DNA of 33,226 nt, from contig CAMIYN010000025.1 in assembly GCA_946403075.1 (NCBI GenBank), positions 1 to 33,226 on the forward strand, read 5' to 3'. The notes below the pieces were generated by a model. The model had not been told where the DNA came from. It was given only the letters and a program-made list of their open reading frames with translations, and ran no database searches. The position numbers were made by a program, and so were the translations under genes. Positions 16,257 through 24,728 of the stretch are shown piece by piece. Source of the stretch: an uncultured Lachnospiraceae bacterium. Lineage in GTDB: Bacteria; Bacillota; Clostridia; Lachnospirales; Lachnospiraceae. Numbering within the stretch: the first letter of the stretch is position 1; each line of letters begins with the position of its first letter.

Positions 16257-16772
16257 ATGAATATAGACCCAACAACAACTTATAAATTAATGATTTTATA
16301 TATGTTAAATAAAGTAACTTTTATGATGAATTTATCTCAAATAAGAGATTATTTTTTATCAAAAGAGTATACTTCATATTTTACATTTCAAAACATAATT
16401 TCTGATTTGATTGAAGCAAAATTGATTGAAGAGAGAAAGACAAAAACTTCACAAAAGTATTCTTTAACTCAAGATGGTATAACTACTCTATCTTATTTTC
16501 AAAACAACTTGAGCGATAAAATAAAATTAGAAATAGAGCAATATATACAAGAAAATAAGATGAAAATGAAGTCAGAATCTTCTTTTGTTGCTGATTATAA
16601 TGAAACTAAAAATAATAATTTTAATGTTCACCTTGAAATTATTGAAAATAAAGATGCATTACTATCTATTGACTTGGAAATGCCAGATTCTGAAACGGCA
16701 TTATCAATGTGTGAAAAATGGAAAACTTCTGCTCAAAATATATATAATTTCATTATAAAAGAATTACTTTAA
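16257..16772 (+). CDS. DUF4364 family protein
   Basis: 171 residues from the ATG at 16257. A TTG at 16197 would add 20 residues, but it would start upstream of the promoter and the family usually begins with a short M-x-D...TLYKLIILYML-like segment, as here (MNIDPTTTYKLMILYML). The N-terminal 80 residues look like a winged helix (LSQIRDYFLSKEYTSYFTFQ; then ISDLIEAKLIEERKTKTSQK and YSLTQDGITTL). The C-terminal half is beta-rich with a final amphipathic helix. The family is found in Clostridia and its role is unknown; DNA-binding regulation is inferred from the fold. No SD: see the leaderless promoter. Confidence 0.85.
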   Translation: MNIDPTTTYKLMILYMLNKVTFMMNLSQIRDYFLSKEYTSYFTFQNIISDLIEAKLIEERKTKTSQKYSLTQDGITTLSYFQNNLSDKIKLEIEQYIQENKMKMKSESSFVADYNETKNNNFNVHLEIIENKDALLSIDLEMPDSETALSMCEKWKTSAQNIYNFIIKELL

Positions 16773-16784
16773 TTTTTAAAATTA

Positions 16785-16813
16785 TTGAATTTTTTTTTAA
16801 ATTATGCTAATAT
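16785..16813 (+). promoter_or_regulatory. extended -10 promoter of the 121-residue gene
   Basis: TTGAAT (16785-16790), 17-bp spacer ending in TGC, then TAATAT (16808-16813). The TGn before the -10 is the extended form. Predicted start near 16820, giving a leader of about 24 nt with a GAGG SD. Confidence 0.72.
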
Positions 16814-16843
16814 ATTTATATTATTAATATTATGAGGTATGAT

Positions 16844-17209
16844 ATGTATGTATGGATGCAAGGCAATTCCTTTACTCGTATAGCAACAATTTATAATGGT
16901 AATATCACTTTAAATACTCCTTGTCTAAGATATTTTGTTGATGCTAAATGGTGTCTCATAGGAATTGATAGAACAGAAAAGAAAATTGCAATTAAAGCAG
17001 TTACAAATGAGGATTTAAATAAAAATAAATTTATGCCTGAGGTTTTAAATAAAGTATCCCTTGGTAAATCATATGCAAGAATAAGTAATAAAAATATTGT
17101 TCTTGAAATTTCAAAAATTGTTGGAAAAAAATGTAATGGCGAAAAATTTATTGTAAGCTTTGATGAAAAAGAAAACCAAATCATTATTGACTTAAATAAT
17201 GGAATATAA
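16844..17209 (+). CDS. conserved protein of unknown function, 121 residues
   Basis: Start chosen at the ATG at 16844, because GAGG at 16834-16837 lies six bases upstream; the ATG at 16832 has no SD and would add four residues. The protein begins MYVWMQGNSFTRIATIYNGN and has a beta-rich body with CLIGIDRTEKKIAIKAV and SYARISNKNIV. I recall similar short proteins in Clostridia but no assigned function. The alternating beta pattern resembles small regulatory or AbrB-like folds only loosely. It has its own promoter and ends in a terminator that overlaps its stop codon, so it forms a single-gene unit. Confidence 0.8.
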   Translation: MYVWMQGNSFTRIATIYNGNITLNTPCLRYFVDAKWCLIGIDRTEKKIAIKAVTNEDLNKNKFMPEVLNKVSLGKSYARISNKNIVLEISKIVGKKCNGEKFIVSFDEKENQIIIDLNNGI

Positions 17210-17234
17210 ATTAACCTAAGGGTTAATTTTTTTT
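17208..17234 (+). terminator. terminator between the 121-residue gene and dxs
   Basis: AAATTAACC/GGTTAATTT, a 9-bp perfect stem (17208-17216, 17221-17229) with a 4-nt loop and a run of T to 17234. It begins within the stop codon of the plus-strand gene. It may also end dxs transcripts from the other side, although the minus-strand tail is poorer. Confidence 0.85.
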
Positions 17235-19080
17235 ATAAAAAATTATCAATTATTCCATCTACATCAATTTTTAACTTTTTCTTTAATTCACTAATACTTC
17301 CTTGTTCAATGTTTTCATCATCAATATTTATTAAATTAACCAATATATCATAATTTTTTGATTTTATATAACTTTCTATATCTTCCCCTATTCCACCAAT
17401 TTTTATTGCTTCTTCTAAAATAATTATTTTTTTATGATTGCTATTACATATTTTATCAATAATATCATAATCAATAGGTTTTGCAAATCTTGCATTAATT
17501 ATTGTTATGTTTTTATTAAGTTTTTCTTTAATCCTAATTGCTGTTTCTACCATACTGCCAAGAGCAAGAATTGCTAAATCTTCTCCCCAATTTATTATTT
17601 CAGATTTTCCAAAAATAATTTTTTCATCAATTTCACAATTTTCAAAAGATATACCTCTTGGATATCTTATTGCAACAGGTGAATTTAAATCATAAATTGC
17701 ATATCTAATCATTTTTCTAAGTTCCATGCCAGTCTTTGGTGCCATAACTACCATATTAGGTATAAGTCTAAGATAAGAAATATCAAAAAGTCCTTGGTGT
17801 GTTTCTCCATCATTTCCAACAATTCCTGCCCTATCAATCAAAAAAACTACATGTAAATTTTGCAAACAAACATCATGTATAATTTGGTCAAAACCTCTCT
17901 GCAAAAATGAAGAATAAATACAAACAACTGGAATTATATTTTCTACTGCCATACCAGCTGCAAAAGTTACTGCATGTTGTTCACAAATTCCTACATCAAA
18001 AAACCTATTTGGAAATTTTTTTGAAAACTCAATAAGTCCAGTTCCATCCGCCATAGCTGCAGTAATTGCGACAACTTTTTCATTAGTAGTAGCAATTTTC
18101 ACAAGTTCTTCTGAAACAATATTTGTATATGTTTTATCTTTTTTAATTTCTAAATTTCCTGTTTCTATATCAAAAGATGGAACTCCATGAAATAGAGTTG
18201 GGTTTTCTTCGGCATATTTATAACCTTTGCCTTTAATTGTTTTTATATGAATTAAAACTGGCTCATTAAAGTTTTTAACTGTATCAAAAACTTCTGTTAA
18301 CTCTTTTACATTATGTCCATCAATTGGCCCTACATAATTTATATTTAAATTTTCAAAAAGCATTCCATCAGATACAACAATTTGTTTAAAAATATTAATA
18401 ATTGTTATTAATATTTTTTTAAATATTAAGCCGATTTTTGAATTTTCAAGTACTCTATTTAATTGATTTTTTACATTAGTATATTTATTTGAAGTCCTAA
18501 TTCCAAGTAATGCTTTATTGATACCACCACTACTTTTTGAAATAGACATTTCGTTATCATTTAATATTATAATAAAATTTTTTTTAAGTTCACTCAAATT
18601 ATTTAGAGCTTCGAAAGCCATTCCAGCGGTCATTGCCCCATCTCCAATGACTGATATAACTTTATAATCTTCATTATTTAAGTCTCTTGCAACACACATC
18701 CCCATACCAGCAGATATGGAGGTTGAACTATGCCCAGTATTAAAAACATCAAATCTGCTCTCCTCTCTTTTTGGGAAACCACTAATTCCTCCAAGATTTC
18801 TCAATGTCTTAAACAATTCATATCTACCAGTTAAAATCTTGTATGCATATGATTGGTGCCCCACATCCCATATAACTTTATCCCTTTTAAAATCAAAAGA
18901 CCTAAGAAGTGCTATTGATAATTCTACCACTCCCAAACTCGATGCAAGGTGACCACCATTTTTACTAACAACTTCAATAATATAATCTCTAACTTCTTTT
19001 GATAATAAATTTATTTCACTTTTATTTAATTTTTTTATATCATCAGTATCTTTAATTGAATTTAAAATTCTTCTTTCCAT
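17233..19080 (-). CDS. dxs: 1-deoxy-D-xylulose-5-phosphate synthase
   Basis: 615 residues from the ATG at 19080, preceded by AAGGA five bases upstream; a longer frame opens at a TTG at 19110 but inside a palindrome and without SD. Dxs joins pyruvate and glyceraldehyde 3-phosphate to make DXP, the first step of the MEP isoprenoid pathway, with a link to thiamine and pyridoxal synthesis. Visible marks: HLASSLGVVEL, GHQSYAYKILTGR at about 74-86, the thiamine diphosphate motif GDGAMTAGMAFEALNN at about 146-161, GICEQHAVTFAAGMA and GNDGETHQGLFDIS. The length fits the family. It is convergent with the plus-strand gene on the left. Confidence 0.97.
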   Translation of the reverse strand: MERRILNSIKDTDDIKKLNKSEINLLSKEVRDYIIEVVSKNGGHLASSLGVVELSIALLRSFDFKRDKVIWDVGHQSYAYKILTGRYELFKTLRNLGGISGFPKREESRFDVFNTGHSSTSISAGMGMCVARDLNNEDYKVISVIGDGAMTAGMAFEALNNLSELKKNFIIILNDNEMSISKSSGGINKALLGIRTSNKYTNVKNQLNRVLENSKIGLIFKKILITIINIFKQIVVSDGMLFENLNINYVGPIDGHNVKELTEVFDTVKNFNEPVLIHIKTIKGKGYKYAEENPTLFHGVPSFDIETGNLEIKKDKTYTNIVSEELVKIATTNEKVVAITAAMADGTGLIEFSKKFPNRFFDVGICEQHAVTFAAGMAVENIIPVVCIYSSFLQRGFDQIIHDVCLQNLHVVFLIDRAGIVGNDGETHQGLFDISYLRLIPNMVVMAPKTGMELRKMIRYAIYDLNSPVAIRYPRGISFENCEIDEKIIFGKSEIINWGEDLAILALGSMVETAIRIKEKLNKNITIINARFAKPIDYDIIDKICNSNHKKIIILEEAIKIGGIGEDIESYIKSKNYDILVNLINIDDENIEQGSISELKKKLKIDVDGIIDNFL

Positions 19081-19090
19081 AAAATTCCTT

Positions 19091-19120
19091 AAATAATAAA
19101 ATGCACTCAATTGAGTGCAT
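19091..19120 (-). terminator. perfect 20-bp palindrome, probable terminator of the AI-2E gene
   Basis: ATGCACTCAATTGAGTGCAT (19101-19120) is a perfect inverted repeat. On the minus strand it follows the stop of the 407-residue gene by 13 nt and is followed by TTTATTATTT, so it can act as a weak intrinsic terminator. It lies just upstream of the dxs SD, so it could also act as an attenuator or operator. Confidence 0.65.
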
Positions 19121-19133
19121 ATACAAAAATTTA

Positions 19134-20357
19134 TTATTTATTCTTATACTCATTTACATCAGTTGGCATCCCTTTTTTATCAAGGATTGCATCAACTATC
19201 TCTCCCATAACTCTACTTAAAACTGCCCATAATGGAACTGCAATAATCATCCCTACAAATCCAAAAATTCCTCCAAATAAAAGTGTTGCACATAAAACAT
19301 AAAAATTATCAACACCTGTTGCAGTGCTTAAAACCTTAGGTCCTAAAATATTACCATCAAATTGCTGTAATATTAATATAAATATTATAAAATAAATAGA
19401 TTTTATTGGATCAACAAAAAATATAAACACTATTGATATTACAGCACCTACTATTGGCCCAAAAAATGGAATAATATTTGTGACTCCTACAACGACAGAA
19501 ATTAAGAATGCATATGCATATGGAATCCTAATTAAGAAAACAACACCTAAATAGCAAATTATTCCAATAATTAAACTCTCTACAATCTTTCCACTAAAAA
19601 AATGAGTAAATATTACATTTGCATATCTAATCTCTTCCAAAATCTTATTAGCCACTTTTTTAGGGCAAATTGCAAATAAAAATTTTTTTGTTCCAAGAAT
19701 TATTGAATCCTTTTTATATAAAACATAAACCATTATTATCAAACCTACGACTAGATTAAATACAACACTAACAGTGTTTAAAAGGCCTGAATATATGCCT
19801 TTCAAAATGTTATTTATATTATTTACATTTGGCAATAAAAATCTTGAAGAAAAATCTATAAAATCATTAAATACAGATTCTAACAAATCAATAATATCTT
19901 TTCTATTTTGTAAAAAATTAATACTATATATAAAATTCTCAATAGAAATCCTATATTTGTCAATGTTTTGAAGAAAAGTTGCTATTGCTACATAAAACTC
20001 TGGAATAACCAATAACAAAAGTCCACCCAAAATGATAATCCAAAGCAATATACTAAGCACTACTGCAACAACTTTTGATATATTTTCAATCACTGGTTTT
20101 TTATATTTTATTGATTTAGATTTTAAAAGCTTGTTTTTCACAAATTTGTAAATAAAAGCATAAAATGGATATACAATATAAGCCATTAGTATTCCAATTA
20201 AAACTGGTGATATTGCAATAAAAATTCTATTTATAAAACTAAATATATTATTTAGATTTATAAATACAAAAATTACTGCTATTGCTCCACATAAAACAAA
20301 AAAAGCAGTTAATCCATAATCCAAAAAACTTTTTTTAATATTATCATTCTTTTTCAT
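19134..20357 (-). CDS. AI-2E family transporter (PerM/YhhT-like membrane protein)
   Basis: A 407-residue membrane protein of the AI-2E exporter superfamily: two N-terminal helices, a charged middle part (about 85-200), then a dense group of helices. That group contains the family-typical IPYAYAFLISVVVGVTNIIPF, FFGPIVGAV and GFVGMIIAVPLWAVLSRVM. Members export small molecules or act as Na+/Li+-H+ antiporters; the name comes from one E. coli member and does not show autoinducer transport here. The start ATG has no SD and is overlapped by 14 nt by a short upstream frame (20344-20481), which may supply coupled translation. Confidence 0.9.
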   Translation of the reverse strand: MKKNDNIKKSFLDYGLTAFFVLCGAIAVIFVFINLNNIFSFINRIFIAISPVLIGILMAYIVYPFYAFIYKFVKNKLLKSKSIKYKKPVIENISKVVAVVLSILLWIIILGGLLLLVIPEFYVAIATFLQNIDKYRISIENFIYSINFLQNRKDIIDLLESVFNDFIDFSSRFLLPNVNNINNILKGIYSGLLNTVSVVFNLVVGLIIMVYVLYKKDSIILGTKKFLFAICPKKVANKILEEIRYANVIFTHFFSGKIVESLIIGIICYLGVVFLIRIPYAYAFLISVVVGVTNIIPFFGPIVGAVISIVFIFFVDPIKSIYFIIFILILQQFDGNILGPKVLSTATGVDNFYVLCATLLFGGIFGFVGMIIAVPLWAVLSRVMGEIVDAILDKKGMPTDVNEYKNK

Positions 20358-20481
20358 AACATAAACATAAGACCAGAATGTCGTATAAAGTTAATTGACA
20401 CCTAGCAATGCTAGGATGGGTAATATCCTCACGAATATTTTTAAAGTCCTGTAAAGTATAAACTTCAGGCATTTTAGCCAT
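20344..20481 (-). pseudogene. short frame, possibly a remnant of an ISAs1-type transposase N-terminus
   Basis: 45 codons from ATG 20481 to TGA 20344, less AT-rich than its neighbours. The product reads MAKMPEVYTLQDFKNIREDI, then THPSIARCQLTLYDILVLCL. The pattern of an acidic/Pro part, a basic turn and L-YDILVLCLC loosely resembles the DDE_Tnp_1-associated N-terminal domain of ISAs1-type transposases; the match is from memory and weak. The frame stays open upstream to a stop near 20523. It overlaps the start of the AI-2E gene by 14 nt. A hairpin with arms CCTAGC/GCTAGG lies within it. Alternatives: a translated leader peptide or chance. Confidence 0.3.
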
Positions 20482-20548
20482 ACTCAAATATCGGAATCCC
20501 TTTAATTTTATGTAGGTTCAACATAAGCTCTAATACGATAACTCCAGC

Positions 20549-21208
20549 CTATTTTGTATTCAAATAACCTCTCGCTTGTAAAAAGCCTAATAAAATATTT
20601 ATAACTTCATCAAAACCTATCGTTGAAGTATTTATCATTATATCATATTTACTTGGGGAATATATATCTACTCCTGTAAAATATTTATAAAAATCATTTC
20701 TCTTTTTATCTTTTTTCTTAATTTTAAAAACTGCATCATTTTTATCAATTTTTTCTTGCTGCATTATTCTCTCAACTCGAGTATCAAAATCTGCATATAA
20801 AAATACTCTTAATACTTTATCTTTATGTTGATTTTCTAATACATAATTTGCACATCTGCCAAGTATAACAAAATTGTCTTTTTCTGCTAATTCTCTAATC
20901 ACAGAAGATTGAAATTCATACAAACTATCTGGCGATGTAATATCTCTTGATGTCTTAAAATTATATTTTAATTTAATTTTATTTGTTATAAGTCTCAATA
21001 TGTTTTTTCCAGGCATTTCATCAGCCATCCTAAATATTTCTTCGTTGATTGCCGATTCTTCTGATGCCATTTTTAATATCTCATCATCATAATAATTAAT
21101 CCCTAATTTTTCTGCTAGCAACTTCCCACTTGTTCTACCACCAGAACCATATTCTCTACCGATAGTTATTATTAATTGCTTTTTTAAACTCACATCAGAA
21201 TATTCCAT
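20549..21208 (-). CDS. cytidylate kinase-like family protein
   Basis: A 219-residue P-loop protein: LIITIGREYGSGGRTSGKLL, with the nucleotide loop at 17-28. It is followed by INYYDDEILKMASEES, VILGRCANYVL and an Arg-rich lid-like part (ADFDTRVERIMQQEKIDKND, then DKKRNDFYKYFTGVDIY). It belongs to the cytidylate-kinase-like group common in Clostridia, distinct from the housekeeping Cmk. The phosphate acceptor is not known. Strong GGGAGG SD. It sits 36 nt downstream of the CYTH gene and may be transcribed with yebC and the CYTH gene. Confidence 0.88.
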   Translation of the reverse strand: MEYSDVSLKKQLIITIGREYGSGGRTSGKLLAEKLGINYYDDEILKMASEESAINEEIFRMADEMPGKNILRLITNKIKLKYNFKTSRDITSPDSLYEFQSSVIRELAEKDNFVILGRCANYVLENQHKDKVLRVFLYADFDTRVERIMQQEKIDKNDAVFKIKKKDKKRNDFYKYFTGVDIYSPSKYDIMINTSTIGFDEVINILLGFLQARGYLNTK

Positions 21209-21244
21209 AATGCCTCCCTATATAAATATTATATCACATTATAT

Positions 21245-21718
21245 TTATTTTTTAAATGCTAATTTTAAATTTGTATATTTGTTTGAATTTGTCACATCTT
21301 TCCCAAACCATTTTGGTGGTATAAATTTTTTAGCAACTTTTATACTATTAAATTCAACTTCTGCAAAAATTATCCCATTTAAATTCCCAAGAAAAACATC
21401 TAATAAGATATGATTGTTTTTATATGGTATTATATATCTTTTTTTAGATATAACATTACTAATACTCAGTTTTGTTAAATTATAGTACTCTTTTTTTGTT
21501 AAATTAATTTCATATTCATATCTTTTAATTTTATTATTATTTATGTCTTTTTTAAATGTCAAAATATAATTATTATCAATATGTCTAATTCTAATAGTTG
21601 GATTTTTTGAAATATAGCATTGATTGATTTTTTTAAAATTAAAATTTTTCAAAGAAAAAGGAATTTTATTTTTATCTATTATCCATTTTCTTTCAATTTC
21701 AAAATTTTTAAAACTCAT
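21245..21718 (-). CDS. CYTH domain protein (triphosphate-binding, triphosphate tunnel metalloenzyme fold)
   Basis: A 157-residue protein starting with the CYTH signature ExExK (EIERKWI, Glu7-Glu9-Lys11). Further expected basic and acidic strand residues follow: TIRIRHIDNNYILTFKK, KRYEYEINLTKKEY, then LLDVFLGNLNGIIFAEVEF. The fold is a beta-barrel tunnel that binds triphosphates with a divalent metal; bacterial members often hydrolyse inorganic triphosphate. The length matches single-domain members of the NE1496/YjbK type. Its ATG directly abuts the yebC stop codon, and its SD (GAAGAGG) is inside the last yebC codons, so the two are translationally linked. Confidence 0.92.
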   Translation of the reverse strand: MSFKNFEIERKWIIDKNKIPFSLKNFNFKKINQCYISKNPTIRIRHIDNNYILTFKKDINNNKIKRYEYEINLTKKEYYNLTKLSISNVISKKRYIIPYKNNHILLDVFLGNLNGIIFAEVEFNSIKVAKKFIPPKWFGKDVTNSNKYTNLKLAFKK

Positions 21719-22450
21719 CTATTCCTCTTCCCAATTAGTATATACTGCTTTTACATCATCATCTTCATTTAATAAATCAAGTATTTTTCTAAGTCCCCAC
21801 ACACTTTCTTCATCTTTAACAGATACAAAATTATCTGGAAGCATTGTTATATCTGCTTCTATGAATTTAATATTTTTGCTTTCCAAGATTTCTCTAACTT
21901 TACTATAATCTTCTTTACTTGTAATAACTTCATACACTTCTTCATCATCAAAAAAATCCAAAGCCCCTGCATCAATTGCCATTAACATTAATTCATCTGC
22001 CAAGTAATCACAGTCTTCTTTATCTATTATTAATTGTCCTTTTTCTTGAAACATATAAGATACAGAACCAATGGTTCCAAGATTTCCATGTCCCTTTGTA
22101 AATGCAGACCTCACATTTCCACCAGTCCTATTTTTATTATCTGTCAAAGTTTTTACAATAATTGCAACTCCACCGGGTCCAAAACCTTCATAAGTTAATT
22201 CTTCAAAATTAACTGCATCAATATTCCCAACAGCTTTCTTTATACCTTTTTCTATTGTGTCATTTGGCATATTATTAGCTTTAGCTTTAGCAATAACATC
22301 TCTTAGTTTTGAATTATTATTGGGGTCAGCACCACCTTGTTTAACTGCTATTGCAATTTCATGCCCTATTACTGTAAATATTTTTCCTCTCGCAGCATCA
22401 TTTTTTTCTTTTTTGTGTTTGATGTTTGCAAATTTACTATGACCTGACAT
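21719..22450 (-). CDS. yebC: YebC/PmpR family protein
   Basis: 243 residues from the ATG at 22450, preceded by AAGGAG six bases upstream; an open frame 13 codons longer has no SD and is not family-like. The N-terminus [20 protein letters not shown] is the family signature, followed by AAVNFEEL-type and YEGFGPGG segments and a C-terminal alpha/beta domain with acidic helices. The family was described as DNA-binding regulators and more recently also as factors that relieve ribosome stalling; which applies here is unknown. Upstream DNA is the GC-rich repeat locus 2. It is followed without a gap by the CYTH gene. Confidence 0.95.
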   Translation of the reverse strand: MSGHSKFANIKHKKEKNDAARGKIFTVIGHEIAIAVKQGGADPNNNSKLRDVIAKAKANNMPNDTIEKGIKKAVGNIDAVNFEELTYEGFGPGGVAIIVKTLTDNKNRTGGNVRSAFTKGHGNLGTIGSVSYMFQEKGQLIIDKEDCDYLADELMLMAIDAGALDFFDDEEVYEVITSKEDYSKVREILESKNIKFIEADITMLPDNFVSVKDEESVWGLRKILDLLNEDDDVKAVYTNWEEE

Positions 22451-22481
22451 ATGTTTCTCCTTATGATTTATTTTATTTTTA

Positions 22482-22645
22482 GGGCACAAAACTTCGCACC
22501 TATTACTTATGCTAGTATTTTTACATTAGGGCTCCCAAAAGTTCGCCCCTACAACTTTATCTACTTTCTTGCTACGGGCTCCCAAAGGTTCGCCCCTACG
22601 ACTAACTCTACTTTCTTGCTACGGGCTCCCAAAGGTTCGCCCCTA
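22482..22645. repeat. GC-rich dispersed repeat, locus 2 (three 47-bp modules)
   Basis: Three hairpin cores at 22529-22548, 22576-22595 and 22623-22642 are spaced exactly 47 bp, with a decayed fourth copy before them (22482-22500). The plus-strand core reads GGGCTCCCAAAGGTTCGCCC in two copies. The first has AAAAG in place of AAAGG, turning one pair into a G.U. The 27-bp linkers between cores are also conserved (for example TACTTTCTTGCTAC). The locus fills the gap between yebC and the end of the typA operon. Confidence 0.92.
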
Positions 22646-22680
22646 TGATTTGTGTTTAACTCTACAAATTCAGTTTGTTT

Positions 22681-22893
22681 CTACAAATTTTTACTGAAGA
22701 ATTTAATACTTTTAATTATTATATATAAAACTATTGATGTAAAAAATATACTAAATAACATTGCCATTATCAAATTGCCATTTTGAGTAATACTTGCATA
22801 TATTAAAACTACAAAATATAATACAAAAATTAACAATATAATGAGAGCAAAAATTTTTTTTAAAATATTTTTTTTATTATCTTCATTATTCAT
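22681..22893 (-). CDS. small membrane protein, two transmembrane helices
   Basis: A 70-residue protein with a charged start (MNNEDNKKNILKK), two hydrophobic helices (about 14-34 and 42-62) and a Lys-rich end (KSIKFFSKNL). It begins 2 nt after the typA stop, which supports a real gene translated from the same message. No family is recognised. It is the last gene of the long ribosome/repair operon. The downstream gap is repeat locus 2, where I see no classic terminator. Confidence 0.68.
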   Translation of the reverse strand: MNNEDNKKNILKKIFALIILLIFVLYFVVLIYASITQNGNLIMAMLFSIFFTSIVLYIIIKSIKFFSKNL

Positions 22894-22895
22894 AT

Positions 22896-24728
22896 TTACT
22901 TACTCTTCATCCCCTCTCTTTTCCGCAAAGTTGAATCAAGTATTTTTTTTCTAATTCTCAAACTCTTTGGAGTTACCTCCAAAAGTTCATCCGTATCTAT
23001 AAACTCAAGACATTGTTCAAGACTCATAATTTTTTTGGGAACTAGTTTTAATGCATCATCAGAACCACTTGACCTTGTATTAGTTAATTTCTTGGTTTTG
23101 CAAACATTTACTTCTATGTCTTCTGCTTTTGGATTTTGTCCTACAACCATACCACCATATACTTTTTCACCTGCACCTATAAATAATATTCCTCTCTCTT
23201 GGGCATTATATAAACCATATGTGACAGAAACTCCTGATTCGAATGCAATGATTGAACCTGTCTGTCTATACTGAAAATCACCCAAAAAATCTCCATATCC
23301 ATTAAATATAGTGTTTAAAATTCCAGTTCCCTTTGTATCTGTTAAAAATTCTCCTCTGTAACCTATTAATCCTCTTGATGGTATATCAAATTCAAGTCTT
23401 ACAAATTCCCCTTGACCTTTTGACATTCCTTTTAACACTCCTTTTCTCTGTGTAAGTTTTTGTATTATAGAGCCTGAAAATTCTTCTGGAACATCAATAT
23501 ATGCGATTTCCATAGGTTCAGTTTTTTTGCCATTTTCATCATATTTATAAATAACTTCAGCTTTTGAAACAGCAAACTCATATCCTTCTCTTCTCATAGT
23601 CTCAATCAAAATTGATAAATGTAATTCTCCTCTACCACTCACCTTAAAGCAATCAGCAGAGTCTGTGTCTTCAACTCTAAGTGATACATCTGTATTTAAT
23701 TCTTTATATAATCTTTCTCTAATATGTCTTGAAGTTAAAAATTTCCCCTCGGTTCCTGCAAGTGGTGAATCATTTACCATAAAAAACATTGAAATTGTAG
23801 GTTCTGAAATTTTTTGAAACTCTATAGCAGTCAAATCACTAACATCTGTTATTGTATCTCCAATTTTTAAATTTTCTATTCCTGAAACAGCTACTATTTG
23901 ACCATATTTTGCTTCTTTAATTTCAACTCTATTTAAGCCAGAAAATTCATATAATTTTTGAATTTTAATATTTTCTTTTTTATTTAAATCATGATGATTT
24001 ACAAGAACCATATTTGAGTTAGCAAAAATTTTCCCTTGTTCAATTTTTCCTATACCAATCCTACCCAAATAATCATTATAATCAATAGTTGATATCAATA
24101 TTTTCCCTGGTAAATCTTCATCTCCAATAGGACCCATAAAATAATCCAAAATTGTCTCAAACAAAGGTTTCATATCAATGTTTTCATCATTTAAATCTTT
24201 TTTTGCAAATCCTTGTTTTGCAGACATATATATAAAAGGACAATCCAACTGTTTATCATCAGCATTTAAGTCCATAAATAATTCTAAAACCTCATCAACC
24301 ACTTCATTAGGTCTTGCTTCCTGTCTATCAATTTTATTTATGCAAACTAAAATTGGAAGTTTTAGTTCTAATGCCTTTGACAAAACAAATCTTGTCTGTG
24401 GCATAGTCCCCTCAAAAGCATCAACTACCAAAATGGCACCATCTACCATTTTCAAAATTCTCTCAACTTCACCTGAAAAGTCAGCATGCCCTGGTGTGTC
24501 AACAATGTTAATTTTTACTCCATTATAATTTATTGCAGTATTTTTTGATAATATTGTAATCCCTCTTTCTTTTTCAAGTGCATTAGAATCCATTACTCTC
24601 ACTTCAACATCTTGATTTTCTCTAAAAGCACCAGAAAATTTTAACATTGCATCAACCAAAGTTGTTTTTCCATGGTCTACATGTGCAATAATTGCAATAT
24701 TTCTTATTTCTTTTCTCTCGTTTTTCAT
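22896..24728 (-). CDS. typA: ribosome-associated translational GTPase TypA/BipA
   Basis: A 610-residue translational GTPase. G motifs: IAHVDHGKTTL (G1), ERGITI (G2), DTPGHADFSGEV (G3), NKIDRQEARP (G4) and a later SAKQG (G5). Domains related to EF-G II, III and V follow, then the BipA-specific C-terminal domain (from about 480). The C-terminal basic end (LRIRKKILDSTLRKREGMK) fits. BipA binds the 70S ribosome and aids assembly of the large subunit, mainly at low temperature or under stress. Its start overlaps the yigZ stop by 4 nt. Confidence 0.97.
   Translation of the reverse strand: MKNERKEIRNIAIIAHVDHGKTTLVDAMLKFSGAFRENQDVEVRVMDSNALEKERGITILSKNTAINYNGVKINIVDTPGHADFSGEVERILKMVDGAILVVDAFEGTMPQTRFVLSKALELKLPILVCINKIDRQEARPNEVVDEVLELFMDLNADDKQLDCPFIYMSAKQGFAKKDLNDENIDMKPLFETILDYFMGPIGDEDLPGKILISTIDYNDYLGRIGIGKIEQGKIFANSNMVLVNHHDLNKKENIKIQKLYEFSGLNRVEIKEAKYGQIVAVSGIENLKIGDTITDVSDLTAIEFQKISEPTISMFFMVNDSPLAGTEGKFLTSRHIRERLYKELNTDVSLRVEDTDSADCFKVSGRGELHLSILIETMRREGYEFAVSKAEVIYKYDENGKKTEPMEIAYIDVPEEFSGSIIQKLTQRKGVLKGMSKGQGEFVRLEFDIPSRGLIGYRGEFLTDTKGTGILNTIFNGYGDFLGDFQYRQTGSIIAFESGVSVTYGLYNAQERGILFIGAGEKVYGGMVVGQNPKAEDIEVNVCKTKKLTNTRSSGSDDALKLVPKKIMSLEQCLEFIDTDELLEVTPKSLRIRKKILDSTLRKREGMKSK

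Noticed and set aside
19081-19110. Longer dxs start at TTG 19110
   Set aside because: The start would be inside the perfect palindrome and has no SD; the ATG at 19080 has AAGGA at good spacing and gives the normal length.
20358-20548. Riboswitch or structured leader upstream of the AI-2E gene
   Set aside because: One short hairpin is visible but no known riboswitch core was recognised. The open frame and a remnant origin explain the composition at least as well.
22482-22645. Regularly spaced repeats as a CRISPR array
   Set aside because: The parts between the hairpin cores are themselves conserved from unit to unit, so there are no unique spacers, and no cas gene is in the window. It is a tandem repeat.
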